This document shows, piece by piece, positions 36,030-45,243 of a stretch of DNA of 64,000 nt (positions are counted from its first letter, which is position 1; each line of letters starts with the position of its first letter). Both the position numbers and the translations under genes were made by a program. The stretch comes from CAVTQY01 sp963736975 (GTDB taxonomy: Bacteria > Pseudomonadota > Alphaproteobacteria > Acetobacterales > Acetobacteraceae). The notes beneath the pieces were generated by a model that did no database searches, was not told the DNA's origin, and was given only the letters and a program-made list of their open reading frames with translations. The stretch is taken from positions 2,728,001-2,792,000 of the forward strand of contig CAVTQY010000001.1 of the NCBI GenBank assembly GCA_963736975.1, written 5' to 3'.

Positions 36030-37064
36030 TCAGCCGCCCCCACCTGTCCCCACCTCAACCCGATGCCTCCCACCCCAAGGGTCCCGTACCACCCCACCGC
36101 CCTCATCATAAGAAGGCCCTACCGGCACCTTCCCGAACCCGCCCGGCACATCCAGCACATACGTCGGCCACGCCAGCCCGGTCACCCGCCCGCGCAACCC
36201 CTCCAGCAACCGCCGCCCCTCCGCGATCGGCACATGAAACCGCGCCGTCCCCGGCGCCGCATCCAACTGATGCAAGTAATACGGCTTCACCCGAGCGCTC
36301 AGCATCGCCCGGAACAGCCCCTCCAGCGCCTCCACACTGTCATTGACGCCCCGCAACAGCACCGACTGACCCAGCACCGGCACGCCCCGCCGCTGCAAGC
36401 GCGCCAGCGCCGCAATTGCGTCGCCGGAAAACTCCCGCGCATGGTTCGCATGCAGCACCACCCAAACCGGCACCGCAACATCCAGCGCCGCCGCCATCGC
36501 CTCGGTCACCAGCCGAGGTTCCGCCACCGGCACCCGCGTATGCACCCGCAACAAGCGCATATGCGGAATGGCCGCCAGCGCACGAACGATCCCTCCCAAC
36601 CGCCGAGCCGACAACATCAGCGGATCGCCCCCGGTCAGGATCACCTCCTGGATCGCCGGGCGGTCCGCGAGCCACGCATAGGCCGCCGCCAGCTCCGCCT
36701 CCGACAGCACGCCGCCATCAGGCCCGACCTGTTCGCGACGGAAACAGAACCGGCAATACACCGGGCAGGCCAAAATCGGCTTCAACAACGCCCGGTCCGG
36801 ATACCGGTGCACCACGCCCTTGATCGGCGAAAACGCCCCGTCCCCAATTGGATCGGTCCGCTCATGCGGCGCGGTCACCAGCTCCGCCGAGTCCGGCACG
36901 AACTGCAAGCCGATCGGATCGTCCGCCCGCTCGATCAGCGCCCGTATCGGTGCCGGCACGGCGATAGCGTACCGCTCGCCCACCGCGGCAATCGCGTCCC
37001 GATCCGCCGGCGCGATCAGTCCTGCCGCCACCAGCCCGTCAGCGTCACGCAGCGTTGCCGGCAT
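36030..37064 (-). CDS. Lysine 2,3-aminomutase family radical SAM enzyme (KamA/EpmB-like)
   Basis: 344 residues. The radical SAM cluster motif CPVYCRFCFRR (Cx3Cx2C) is at about residue 110. TGGDPLMLS and LHANHAREFSGDA are family motifs, and the PLP-binding Lys lies in VPGGFGKVP. It uses S-adenosylmethionine, an iron-sulfur cluster and PLP to move the amino group of lysine from C2 to C3. At this length it resembles EpmB, which modifies a lysine for elongation factor P, rather than the catabolic KamA. Neither EF-P nor EpmA is nearby, so the role is open. It is the last gene of a three-gene leftward unit. Confidence 0.9.
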   Translation of the reverse strand: MPATLRDADGLVAAGLIAPADRDAIAAVGERYAIAVPAPIRALIERADDPIGLQFVPDSAELVTAPHERTDPIGDGAFSPIKGVVHRYPDRALLKPILACPVYCRFCFRREQVGPDGGVLSEAELAAAYAWLADRPAIQEVILTGGDPLMLSARRLGGIVRALAAIPHMRLLRVHTRVPVAEPRLVTEAMAAALDVAVPVWVVLHANHAREFSGDAIAALARLQRRGVPVLGQSVLLRGVNDSVEALEGLFRAMLSARVKPYYLHQLDAAPGTARFHVPIAEGRRLLEGLRGRVTGLAWPTYVLDVPGGFGKVPVGPSYDEGGGVVRDPWGGRHRVEVGTGGGG

Positions 37065-37067
37065 TAT

Positions 37068-37469
37068 TCAGCGGCTGACCGACCCCGCCCCCGGATACGC
37101 CCCAGTGCCGCCGGTCGCCGCAGCGCCACCACCGGTGCCACCCACCAAATTCACCGGTCCCGGCGAGGTCCCGCCCCGGCTGGTCTGCGTCCCGGTGTTG
37201 CGGATGCAGTCATTCACCATCTGCTGCTGAGAAAAACTGTCGGCCAGCCCCTGTGATGGGTTCTCGGTCAGCCCAGTGCTGGATTGCGGCGTGAACGGGT
37301 CCTGGATGCGATAAATCTGATCGCGGTTCTGCAGCCGGTACGCCGTGTTCGCTTGCTGGCGGCAGGCGGTATAGGTGCTCCGCTCGGTTACCGATTGCGG
37401 CGGCGAGGCACCACCCGCCTCGCAGGCCGCGAGTCCCAGCAGTACCGCCAGCCAAACCACAGGTTTCAT
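37068..37469 (-). CDS. Small lipoprotein, hypothetical
   Basis: 133 residues. The leader KPVVWLAVLLGLAAC ends in a lipobox, so the mature protein is probably lipid-anchored at Cys16. The body is Ser/Thr/Gln rich (YTACRQQANTAYRLQNRDQI) with a Gly-rich C-terminus. ATG 37469 overlaps the stop of the upstream gene (ATGA) and its own stop lies 3 nt before the aminomutase start. The family is not recognised. Confidence 0.8.
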   Translation of the reverse strand: MKPVVWLAVLLGLAACEAGGASPPQSVTERSTYTACRQQANTAYRLQNRDQIYRIQDPFTPQSSTGLTENPSQGLADSFSQQQMVNDCIRNTGTQTSRGGTSPGPVNLVGGTGGGAAATGGTGAYPGAGSVSR

Positions 37470-38002
37470 GCCGGAGCCCCCGAAATCCGCGCCTGCACCA
37501 CCGGCGGCGCCAGCATCAGCGGCGCCAACCGGGCCCGGAAGACGCCCTCGTCGAACCGCGCCTCGGCCGTCAACGGCGCCGTTGCCGCCGCCCGCAACAG
37601 GGACACGTCCAGCTCCGCACCGTCCCGCTCCAGCCGGAAGAACGGCGCCGCCCAGGGCGCGCGGGCGAGCAGATCGACCAGCGCCAACAGCCGCAGACAC
37701 AGCGCGAGGCCGTAGAAACTTCCCATCCCGACCGATCCGTCCACCGCGCTGGCCCAGCAGCACGCATCCCGGTCCGCCAAAGCGAGGTCCGTCGTCGTCC
37801 CGTCATGCCGGCGAAACCGGAAACCGCGCACCGCGCCCCAGGACGCCGCGATCGCCGCGTCCCGCGCCGCGTACCAGGCGTGTTCCAGGTCGCGCCCGCG
37901 CACAGCCGGCAACTCCTCCGGCGGCAGGTCAACCAGGTAGGTCCGGGCCCCGTCCGGCCCTACGCCAACCCGGATGGAAGGGGACTGATGCTTGACACTC
38001 AT
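37466..38002 (-). CDS. Hypothetical protein (178 aa)
   Basis: Starts at ATG 38002 (MSVKHQSPSIRVGVGPDG); a longer open frame into the amidase gene is antisense sequence. The protein is Ala/Arg rich, probably soluble, with GLALCLRLLALVDLLARAPW as a long amphipathic helix and a C-terminal FRARLAPLMLAPPVVQARIS strand-like region. It is translationally coupled to the lipoprotein gene and divergent from the amidase, whose start is 71 nt away. No family is recognised. Confidence 0.75.
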   Translation of the reverse strand: MSVKHQSPSIRVGVGPDGARTYLVDLPPEELPAVRGRDLEHAWYAARDAAIAASWGAVRGFRFRRHDGTTTDLALADRDACCWASAVDGSVGMGSFYGLALCLRLLALVDLLARAPWAAPFFRLERDGAELDVSLLRAAATAPLTAEARFDEGVFRARLAPLMLAPPVVQARISGAPA

Positions 38003-38072
38003 CAGCCCGAAGGATGGACCTGCAATTCTCCCGGCGCCAGTCTTGACGTCGCCGAAACCGGAGATTCCCCGC

Positions 38073-39335
38073 ATGGACCCCGCCCGCCTGACCGCGACCG
38101 AGGCCGCCCGGCTGATCCGCGAGTCCCGCCTGCACCCCGCCGATCTGTTGGAATCCTGCCTTGACCGCATCGCGGCCCGCGAGCCGCACGTCCGCGCCTT
38201 CGCCTGGTTCGATCCCGACGCAGCACGCCGGGCTGAGGCCCGTCCCGGCCCCCTGCACGGGCTGCCTCTAGGCGTGAAAGACGTGCTGGACACCGCCGAC
38301 ATGCCGAGCGAATACGGCTCGCCGATCTGGTCCGGCTGGCGCCCCCGCGCCGACGCCGCTGCGGTCGCCTGGGCCAAGACCGCCGGCGCGGTCATTATCG
38401 GCAAGACCGTCACCACCGAGTTCGCCACCCGCAAGCCCGGTCCCACCACGCATCCGCACACGCTTCGCCACACGCCCGGCGGCTCCAGCAGCGGCTCCGC
38501 CGCCGGCGTCGCCGATTGCTTCTTCCCGCTGGCTTTCGGCACACAGACCGCCGGCAGCATCATCCGCCCGGCCGCGTTCTGCGGCATCGTCGGCTACAAG
38601 CCGAGCTACGGCCTGATCGACCGGGCCGGCATGAAGATCATGTCCGCCAGCCTCGATACGATCGGTGTCATGGCCCGCAGTGTTGCCGATTGCGCACTGC
38701 TCGCCGGCGCCGTCTCCGGCGCCGATCTCGGCGACCCGGAGCAGAAGCCTGACCGCGCCCCCCGTGTCGGCCTCTGCCGCTCCCCATCCTGGCGCTCAGC
38801 GTTACCCGAGACCAATGCCCTTCTGCCGCACGTCGCCGAAACCCTCGCCCGTGGCGGAGCGCAGGTGACCGACTACGAGCTCCCGGGTTGGTTCGATGCG
38901 CTCATAAACGCTCATCCCATCATCATGAATTACGAGAGCGCCCGCGCTCTGGGTTGGGAACTTGCCAACGCCCGCGATCAGATCAGCCCCGAACTGCTGG
39001 AACGGCTGGATTTTGGATTGGCGCGGACTCAGGTGGCGATTTCCGGTGCCCGAGCAACTTTCGCAGAGACGCAGGCTGGTTTTTCGCCCGTTACCGCAGG
39101 GCTTGACGTGCTGATAACCCCCTCAGCGTCAGGGCAGGCGCCGGAAGGCCTGAGCTGGACCGGCGATCCCGTCTTTAATTTCATCTGGACCAGCCTGCAC
39201 GTGCCGTGCGTTACAGTCCCCGCCGGGGCCGGGCCCGATGGGCTCCCGCTAGGCATCCAGATCGTCGGCCGCAACGGAGAGGATCGAGCTCTCCTCGCCT
39301 GGGCTCAGTGGATCGCTGCGCAGGTCTCGGCTTAG
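38073..39335 (+). CDS. Amidase (amidase signature family)
   Basis: 420 residues from ATG 38073. The Ser-cisSer-Lys catalytic set is visible: Lys in GLPLGVKDVLDTADMPSEYG, the signature HTPGGSSSGSAAGVADCFFP, and the nucleophile region TQTAGSIIRPAAFCGIVGYK. It hydrolyses an amide to acid and ammonia; specificity is not predictable. No signal peptide, so it is cytoplasmic. Its stop overlaps the convergent Hint-domain gene by 4 nt. Confidence 0.94.
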   Translation: MDPARLTATEAARLIRESRLHPADLLESCLDRIAAREPHVRAFAWFDPDAARRAEARPGPLHGLPLGVKDVLDTADMPSEYGSPIWSGWRPRADAAAVAWAKTAGAVIIGKTVTTEFATRKPGPTTHPHTLRHTPGGSSSGSAAGVADCFFPLAFGTQTAGSIIRPAAFCGIVGYKPSYGLIDRAGMKIMSASLDTIGVMARSVADCALLAGAVSGADLGDPEQKPDRAPRVGLCRSPSWRSALPETNALLPHVAETLARGGAQVTDYELPGWFDALINAHPIIMNYESARALGWELANARDQISPELLERLDFGLARTQVAISGARATFAETQAGFSPVTAGLDVLITPSASGQAPEGLSWTGDPVFNFIWTSLHVPCVTVPAGAGPDGLPLGIQIVGRNGEDRALLAWAQWIAAQVSA

Positions 39336-40933
39336 GCGATCTGCCGGATCGTTACGGCGTCCTGGGCAGCTTCGGCTACCGGATAGGCCAGCGTCTGCTC
39401 GGCCAGCTCGACCTCCAGGATGGCGCCGGCCGGCAACAGTCCCAACTCGGCATCGCCACTGGTCCAGCGCCACAGCGCGTGTTCATCACGCTCGACGTTC
39501 CACCAGCCCTTGCTCAGCGTCGGGTCGTCGAGAGCGACAGTGCGAACGTCGTTGCCGTGCCGCAGCGTCAGGCGCTTCACCATGACACCGAGTTCACGGT
39601 GATCCTCAACCCAGGGTTCGAGATCGCACGGCGCCACCTTGCGTGAAACGAGGCGTACGCTGCCCGGATCGACCGGCATGATGAAGGCATAACGGCTGCC
39701 CGATGCGACCGCCGGCCTGATCCGGCGCCCGGCCGCGATCAGCGCAAGCTCCGGATCACGGGAGACCTCGGGCGGCTTCGGCATCACATAGCCCAGTGCC
39801 TCTGCGCGCGAAGCGAGGCTTCGCCAGACCGGCTTCACTTCTGCCGCTCCGCTTGCGAACGGCGCGCAGGACCCGGCCTCGCGGAGCCCCTGATCCCTGC
39901 CCCCGCGGAAATCCGGATGCAATTCTACGACCCCAGCCGCATTCTCGAACCCAGCGCGGTTGCCGGTATCGAGGTAACTTTCCGCCGGCAGACCCTCGGC
40001 CAGCAGCACGTCGTGCACATCCAGCTCGACGTGATAATACGTGATATAACGGACGTTCGGCTCTTCCCGGATTGTTGTCCCATTCCGCAGCAGGCGCGCC
40101 GGAATCAGCTTGCCCTCGATGAACAGGGCATGGTCGGGCGAGACCAGCAGATCACGTCGGGGCACACCTTCGGCAATGGCGCCGGCATCGATACGAATCG
40201 GGCGCACCATCCGCGGATCGGCATGACGCTGGATGTCGAGACTCCGACGGCCGATCCATTTCACTGCCCGCGTTCCACCCGAGGCGAGCAGAACCAGATC
40301 GCCCTCCCGCAGGTCTTCCACAGCAACCGGCCCGGCCGGCGTATCTATCCCGGTGCCGGTAACGAAGCAGGCGAAGAAAATGTCGGACCCGGAGAACGCG
40401 AAATTGCTGGTCGTATATTGACCGCTGTCAACAACGAACTCGTCGGTGGGACCGCTCGCAAAACCAGCGGTGAGCGTTCCACCACCGCTTACATTCTGTA
40501 TCCAATGTGTATTTGTGACCGTCCGGCCAACAACATCGATAGTATCGCCTTGGAGCCACGTATTGATGCCGTTCAGGAGCGACGCATTGTACCCCAAGTC
40601 GAGGATTAGTTCCGCGCCATGCCCGGCCGTATTGTCGAAATTGATCGGCGCCAGCAGATAACCGTTCACACCGGCCCCTATCTCCAGCGCCCCGTTGTTG
40701 CCGATGTCGTAATTGTTGCCGCCAGACACCACGGTGAAGCTGGCAAGGTCCATCGTTGCGCCGTTGGACACGTCGAACGTATCGAGCCCAACCGCGGTAA
40801 TGTCGGCGAGCGTCACCGTGACACCGACCCCGCTGACGTCGAGCGTGGAGAGAGTCCCGAAAGTGACCGGGGAGTACGAGCCGGATGCCGTGAGCGTCTC
40901 GGTGACGCCGGAGCCTATGGTCAGTGGTGGCAT
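39332..40933 (-). CDS. Hint domain-containing protein with N-terminal beta-repeat region
   Basis: 533 residues. The first 190 are Gly/Thr/Ser/Asp rich beta-type sequence (TLDVSGVGVTVTLADITAVG; GTLTAGFASGPTDEFVVDSG) with no signal peptide. A Hint domain then starts at Cys in CFVTGTGIDTPAGPVAVEDL, followed by REGDLVLLASGGTRAVKWIG and VSPDHALFIEGKLIPARLL. Hint folds self-cleave in Hedgehog proteins and inteins; this Hint_2 type is abundant in Acetobacteraceae, mostly of unknown function and probably exported by a type I-like route. The C-terminal 150 residues have no known domain. Confidence 0.9.
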   Translation of the reverse strand: MPPLTIGSGVTETLTASGSYSPVTFGTLSTLDVSGVGVTVTLADITAVGLDTFDVSNGATMDLASFTVVSGGNNYDIGNNGALEIGAGVNGYLLAPINFDNTAGHGAELILDLGYNASLLNGINTWLQGDTIDVVGRTVTNTHWIQNVSGGGTLTAGFASGPTDEFVVDSGQYTTSNFAFSGSDIFFACFVTGTGIDTPAGPVAVEDLREGDLVLLASGGTRAVKWIGRRSLDIQRHADPRMVRPIRIDAGAIAEGVPRRDLLVSPDHALFIEGKLIPARLLRNGTTIREEPNVRYITYYHVELDVHDVLLAEGLPAESYLDTGNRAGFENAAGVVELHPDFRGGRDQGLREAGSCAPFASGAAEVKPVWRSLASRAEALGYVMPKPPEVSRDPELALIAAGRRIRPAVASGSRYAFIMPVDPGSVRLVSRKVAPCDLEPWVEDHRELGVMVKRLTLRHGNDVRTVALDDPTLSKGWWNVERDEHALWRWTSGDAELGLLPAGAILEVELAEQTLAYPVAEAAQDAVTIRQIA

Positions 40934-41020
40934 GGCCTCAACCTCGCGGTGTTTCGGTCAGAGCACTTGCATCGTCCGCACGTATTCGGTTCTTCGAAGA
41001 AGTGACTATGCATGAGGATA

Positions 41021-42124
41021 TCAGGGACGTTGCCGGTAATCGAGCGGGCGATCTTCCGTTAAGATTAACCTGGCGTCAATCGAAATTGCCGCGCCTCGCG
41101 CTGAACCCGGTGGCCCGGAAACAGGCTGTCGGCCGGTCCACTGCGCCGCCATCAGAGCCATACGCCGTTCCGCCTCGCCCATCACCTCCACCGGTATCGA
41201 GTCTTCCTGGATACGGAGATAATTCAAGGTCAGCATGAACGCCAGCGAGCTCATCATGGAGGCCGGAATCCACACGATCACGCCGCCGATATGCTCATCG
41301 TTCAGCGCGCTGATCGTCGGGTAGAGGCGCCCGCACAGATCGTAAAACCTATAGAGGTCGTGTACCGTGAAGGTCAGATACGATCCCAGCATGATCTGAG
41401 GAAACATCACAAAAATCGTGGTGACCATCCGCAGCGCGAAGCTGACCCGGGCCGGCGGGCTGGGGCGCGGATCCAGGATCAGGCACCAGAACAGCAGCCC
41501 GTCCACCACCATGCTCCAGTTCATCAGCGAATAGAGCCGGTGATCGATCATCGCCTCGAAATTCACCGCCGGGATCAGCCAAACGTCGATCAGCCCGACA
41601 AACAGCACCCCGGCGATCACCGGATGCTGCACGACATACAGCGCGCGCCGCAGCCGCGGATGGTCCACCACCCGGCGCAGCGGTGCCGGCATTCCGCGAT
41701 AGATTGCCGCACCGGGCCAGGACAGCGCGATCAGGAACGGCCCCAGATGGTGCATCGCCAGATGCTGCAGCCGGTTCAGGAAGAACATGTGCTGCGCCAT
41801 GTAGTCGAAATGCGTTTGCAGCACGGAGTAGATCAGCGCCGTCCCGGCGACGAAGGAAATCCGGCGCGCGATGTTCGGCCGCTCCGCCGCCGGGCTTAAG
41901 GCCACACCGCGAGCGTACCACCACAGCCCCAGCGCCACGGCGAGGAATTCCGGCCAGGAGAACTCCCACGGCGCCCAGACCGGCATCGATGCCGGAAAGT
42001 CCAGGCACAGCCACGCGATCGCCACGCCCGCGGCGATGATGCCGAGCGGGACGGCCGCATCCACCGCTCCATCGACCATTGGCGCGTCATTGGGCGTGTC
42101 ACCGGCGGCCAACGCCTGGGCCAT
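41021..42124 (-). CDS. ctaG: Cytochrome c oxidase assembly protein, CtaG (caa3 type)
   Basis: 367 residues from ATG 42124 (AGGA 7 nt upstream); GTG 42169 would overlap the upstream gene. Multi-helix membrane protein with the family signature DYMAQHMFFLNRLQHLAMHH and LGPFLIALSWPGAAIYRG. The His residues are suspected copper ligands. CtaG helps load Cu into the CuB site of a heme-copper oxidase. It directly follows the SCO1 homologue in the same operon, which fits copper delivery. No oxidase subunits are in the window. Confidence 0.9.
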   Translation of the reverse strand: MAQALAAGDTPNDAPMVDGAVDAAVPLGIIAAGVAIAWLCLDFPASMPVWAPWEFSWPEFLAVALGLWWYARGVALSPAAERPNIARRISFVAGTALIYSVLQTHFDYMAQHMFFLNRLQHLAMHHLGPFLIALSWPGAAIYRGMPAPLRRVVDHPRLRRALYVVQHPVIAGVLFVGLIDVWLIPAVNFEAMIDHRLYSLMNWSMVVDGLLFWCLILDPRPSPPARVSFALRMVTTIFVMFPQIMLGSYLTFTVHDLYRFYDLCGRLYPTISALNDEHIGGVIVWIPASMMSSLAFMLTLNYLRIQEDSIPVEVMGEAERRMALMAAQWTGRQPVSGPPGSARGAAISIDARLILTEDRPLDYRQRP

Positions 42125-42138
42125 GACGCTGTCCTGGC

Positions 42139-42813
42139 TCAGAGCATCGCGCTCAGCCGGGCGAGCCACCCCGGCTTAGCGCCGTGCAGCAGCCGCCTCA
42201 GGTCATCGACGGTCCCGTCAATGTCGGGGGTCGTCGTCGCCATCGAGGCGATCAGCAGCCGGGGACTGCCGTCGCGGTCGAACACATAAATTGCCGAGGA
42301 ATGCGTGACCTCGTAGGGATGCGCCTTCGTCGCCGGGGTCACGGAATAGGCCAGCCGGTAACGGCGCGCGAGCTGCGCGATCTGGTTCGCATCGCCCCGC
42401 AACCCGACGAAATCCGGGGAGAACGCGGCCGTGTACTCCTTCAGGATCGGCAGCGTGTCCCGATTCGGATCGACGGTGACGAACAGCAGCCGCAGATCGG
42501 CGGCATCCTTGCCCAATCGCTGAAACACCTGGCCCACCCGCTGCAAGGTCAGGGGGCACACATCGGGGCATTGCGTGTAGCCGAGATACAGCAGCGTGAC
42601 TTTGCCGCGGAAATCCGTCGCCGTGACCGGCTTGCCGGTCGTCGCGTCCGTCATGCTGAAAGCCAGCGACGGCACGTACCCGGAGACATCCACATTGTGC
42701 CACTGCGCAGCCAGCCCCGGCCGCGCCCACATCACCGGCGCACTGAACGTCAGCGCCGCGAGCAACGCGCGCCGGCGGACAGGTCGAGCCGACAGAATAT
42801 CGATGGATCCCAT
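42139..42813 (-). CDS. SCO1/SenC family copper chaperone
   Basis: 224 residues from ATG 42813; the open frame extends to 43347 only as antisense of the DUF1194 gene. Signal peptide RRRALLAALTFSAPVMWA leads to a thioredoxin-like domain with the copper/redox pair GYTQCPDVCPLTL and the metal His in EVTHSSAIYVFDRDG. It works in the periplasm, delivering Cu to the CuA centre or reducing it. CtaG is immediately downstream, so the two form a cytochrome oxidase assembly pair. Confidence 0.94.
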   Translation of the reverse strand: MGSIDILSARPVRRRALLAALTFSAPVMWARPGLAAQWHNVDVSGYVPSLAFSMTDATTGKPVTATDFRGKVTLLYLGYTQCPDVCPLTLQRVGQVFQRLGKDAADLRLLFVTVDPNRDTLPILKEYTAAFSPDFVGLRGDANQIAQLARRYRLAYSVTPATKAHPYEVTHSSAIYVFDRDGSPRLLIASMATTTPDIDGTVDDLRRLLHGAKPGWLARLSAML

Positions 42814-42884
42814 GACCCGCCGCTTTACTGCAAACGCCGGCCGCCGGCCTGAAATGTCGGTTAATTCGCCGCCAGCCATTCTCC

Positions 42885-43502
42885 TCACACGATCGGCTCG
42901 TTGACTTCGCGGACCAGCTTGCGCCGCATCGCCTCCCCGAACTCCACGTAGTCCTTGCAGACAACGGCAAAGGATCCCGGTCCGCCGATCACCTCGCGCG
43001 TGTAGCTCTCCAGCAGATCCGGCTCCTCGTGGAGGATGCAGAGCCCGTTGATGGTGATCCCCGCCGCCGCCATGCGGTCGCGGATCGGTACCGGCGAGAC
43101 GCCCGCATTCGACCGACCGTCGCCGACCACATCGATGATCTGATGCGCTGCACGTGCGGGCGCCCCGGCAAGCAAGCGCAAGGCGGTCAGCAGCGCCTCG
43201 CCGATCGCCGTCTCTCCCGGCGGCACCGACCGCGGCATGTTTTCCACCGCATCGGCGAACCCCTTCGCGGTCGCCTCGGAATCGACGCGCGTCCAGCCGG
43301 CGATCACGTCCTGCGCACCCACCCCAGACCACAGGATCAGTGAGCACAGGCTGCCATGAGCCGGCCCGCCGGTCAGGCCGCGGATCACCGTCGGCTCACG
43401 CAACGCCGCCGCCATTCCTCCGGCGATCAGATTGAACTCGTCGAAAGTGACGCTCGCGGACCCATCGATCGCCAGCACGAGCGCCAGATCGACTGCATCC
43501 AT
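42885..43502 (-). CDS. DUF1194 domain protein (von Willebrand A-like)
   Basis: 205 residues. The N-terminus VDLALVLAIDGSASVTFDEF carries the metal-ion-dependent DxSxS motif of a VWA fold; AHQIIDVVGDGRSNAGVSP and the C-terminal YVEFGEAMRRKLVREV match DUF1194. No signal peptide is visible although many relatives are secreted. It is the gene before SCO1 in the same orientation (71-nt gap). Function unknown; VWA proteins usually mediate protein interactions. Confidence 0.88.
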   Translation of the reverse strand: MDAVDLALVLAIDGSASVTFDEFNLIAGGMAAALREPTVIRGLTGGPAHGSLCSLILWSGVGAQDVIAGWTRVDSEATAKGFADAVENMPRSVPPGETAIGEALLTALRLLAGAPARAAHQIIDVVGDGRSNAGVSPVPIRDRMAAAGITINGLCILHEEPDLLESYTREVIGGPGSFAVVCKDYVEFGEAMRRKLVREVNEPIV

Positions 43503-43511
43503 CCGCGCCGT

Positions 43512-44936
43512 TCAGGCGGCTTTCGACATCTCAATGGGTGGGGTGATATCCGCCGGCAGCGGGCAGACATAGGGTGCGTCCTTCACCCGCGCCTGATGGT
43601 CCGCCTTGGCGCGGGCGATCAGCGTCTCGTCACGGATCGCGTCGATGGCCGTGCCGGCCATCACCTTGGCCACGTGCACCATCCCCTTATGAGCCGCCGG
43701 CAGCTTGCCCTGGGCCGTGAGCTGCCAGGAATGCCCCGGCGTACCGATCGCATACGTGGCTCCGCGAGCCTGCACCGTCGGCACTACCCAGCTCACATCG
43801 CCCACATCGGTCGAGCCCATCATCGGCGCCGATTGAGCGTCCAGCGGCACGATATCATCGCACAGGCCCAGCCCCTTCTGCATCGGCAGCCCGACTCGAC
43901 GGAACGCCAACTCGATGTCCTCCTCGGTCAGCGTCGCCTGGATCTTCGCGGCGAATGCCCGATCGGCGTCATCGAACGGCGGCGGCCCGAGCCGCATGAG
44001 GTTGTCGTGCATCGCCCGCTCCAGCGGTGCATTTCCCATCAGGTTGGACACCGCGCTGATCACCTTGTGCTCCACCTTGGTCTCGGTCATCAGCGCCGCG
44101 CCTTCGGCCACCTTCTTCACCCGCGCGATCAGCCGCGTCAGTTCGGGCAGGTTCCGCGCCCGGATCAGGTACCGCACCTTGGCGCGCGCCTGCACAACGT
44201 TCGGCGCGATCCCCCCGGCATCCAGGATCGCTGAATGCACTCGCGCGTCGGACGGCATGTGCTCGCGCATGTAATTCACGCCCACGCTCATCAACTCCAC
44301 GGCGTCGAGCGCGCTGCGCCCGAGATGCGGCGCCGCCGCCGCGTGCGAGGCGCGGCCGAAGAAACTGAAATCGATGCGCGTGTTTGCGAGCGATCTCGCC
44401 TCGTTCACGCCGGCAAAGGCGGCCGGATGCCAGGAGACGGCGATATCAACGTCATCGAATGCCCCGGCCCGCACCATGAAGCCCTTGGCCGCGCCGCCCT
44501 CTTCCGCCGGGCAGCCGTAGTAGCGCACGCGGCCCTTGATGCCATGCGCGGCCAGGTAGTCCTTCACCGCGGCCGCGGCGAGCAGCGAGGCGGAGCCGAG
44601 CAGGTTATGCCCGCAGCCATGCCCGTTGCCGTCGCCGGGCAGCGGCCGCTTTTCCGCCACCCCGGCTTCCTGGCTCAACCCGGGCAGCGCGTCGTATTCG
44701 CCGAGGATGGCGATCACCGGCCCGCCCTCGCCCGCCTCGCCCATCACCGCAGTCGGGATGCCGGCGACCTCACTCGTGACGCGGAAGCCTTCGCGCTCCA
44801 GCATCGCCGTGTGTTCGGCGCAGGAGCGGGTTTCGGAATAAGCCAGTTCCGGCATGCCCCAGATGCGGTCGCTCATGTCGGTGAACGCGTCCTTCCTGGC
44901 ATCCACCAAGCGCCAGATCTGTTCGGTGTTCTGCAT
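43512..44936 (-). CDS. M20 family amidohydrolase (AbgB / peptidase-like)
   Basis: 474 residues. The metal-binding elements GHGCGHNLLGSASLLAAAAV and YGCPAEEGGAAKGFMV, the dimerisation domain (HPAAFAGVNEARSLANTRID, GRASHAAAAPHLGRSALDAV) and GTPGHSWQLTAQGK are typical. The closest named type is the p-aminobenzoyl-glutamate hydrolase subunit B or indole-acetyl-amino-acid hydrolase group, which cleaves N-acyl amino acids. It is 9 nt upstream of the DUF1194 gene, probably in the same transcript. Confidence 0.92.
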   Translation of the reverse strand: MQNTEQIWRLVDARKDAFTDMSDRIWGMPELAYSETRSCAEHTAMLEREGFRVTSEVAGIPTAVMGEAGEGGPVIAILGEYDALPGLSQEAGVAEKRPLPGDGNGHGCGHNLLGSASLLAAAAVKDYLAAHGIKGRVRYYGCPAEEGGAAKGFMVRAGAFDDVDIAVSWHPAAFAGVNEARSLANTRIDFSFFGRASHAAAAPHLGRSALDAVELMSVGVNYMREHMPSDARVHSAILDAGGIAPNVVQARAKVRYLIRARNLPELTRLIARVKKVAEGAALMTETKVEHKVISAVSNLMGNAPLERAMHDNLMRLGPPPFDDADRAFAAKIQATLTEEDIELAFRRVGLPMQKGLGLCDDIVPLDAQSAPMMGSTDVGDVSWVVPTVQARGATYAIGTPGHSWQLTAQGKLPAAHKGMVHVAKVMAGTAIDAIRDETLIARAKADHQARVKDAPYVCPLPADITPPIEMSKAA

Positions 44937-45243
44937 CGGAGATCCCTTCTACGTCGTGTTCCTCCTACGACCTGCGCCAGGCAGCCGCAACGGAGCGGGC
45001 GAACCGGCGTGCCTCTCATCTTTCATTGTGGACTGACGGCCTAAACGAAAATCGCCGACCAGGATGGTCCTGGCCGGCGTTTCCAAGGGAGACAAGCATG
45101 AGCAAGCATGCCTGCCTCTTGCCGATGATACTCGTCCGGATCGTTATCAAAGTCAAGGTAGCGGTGAGGATAGGTCGGCGGTAGGGCTGGGGCCAGTCTG
45201 TTCAGAACGGACTGGCCCTGCCCCTGGAACCCTTCGCGGCTTG
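44937..45243. other. Intergenic region with a strong hairpin
   Basis: No gene is supported. It holds a 12-bp stem with one mismatch, CGCCGACCAGGA-TGG-TCCTGGCCGGCG, at 45053-45079; this may end the leftward deacetylase transcript. A short minus-strand frame there (RYLDFDNDPDEYH region) has no ribosome site and was not accepted as a gene. Confidence 0.5.
45053..45079. terminator. Hairpin downstream of deacetylase gene
   Basis: Twelve-base arms with a single A-C mismatch and a TGG loop. On the minus strand the sequence after the stem is ATTTTCGTTTAGG, a short T-tract, so it fits a terminator for the leftward TusA-deacetylase operon even though it lies 165 nt beyond the stop codon. Confidence 0.6.

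Noticed and set aside
36063..37256. 397-codon plus-strand frame
   Set aside because: Antisense to the radical SAM gene; Pro/Arg/His-rich and without motifs.
43356..44234. 292-codon plus-strand frame
   Set aside because: Antisense to the M20 hydrolase.
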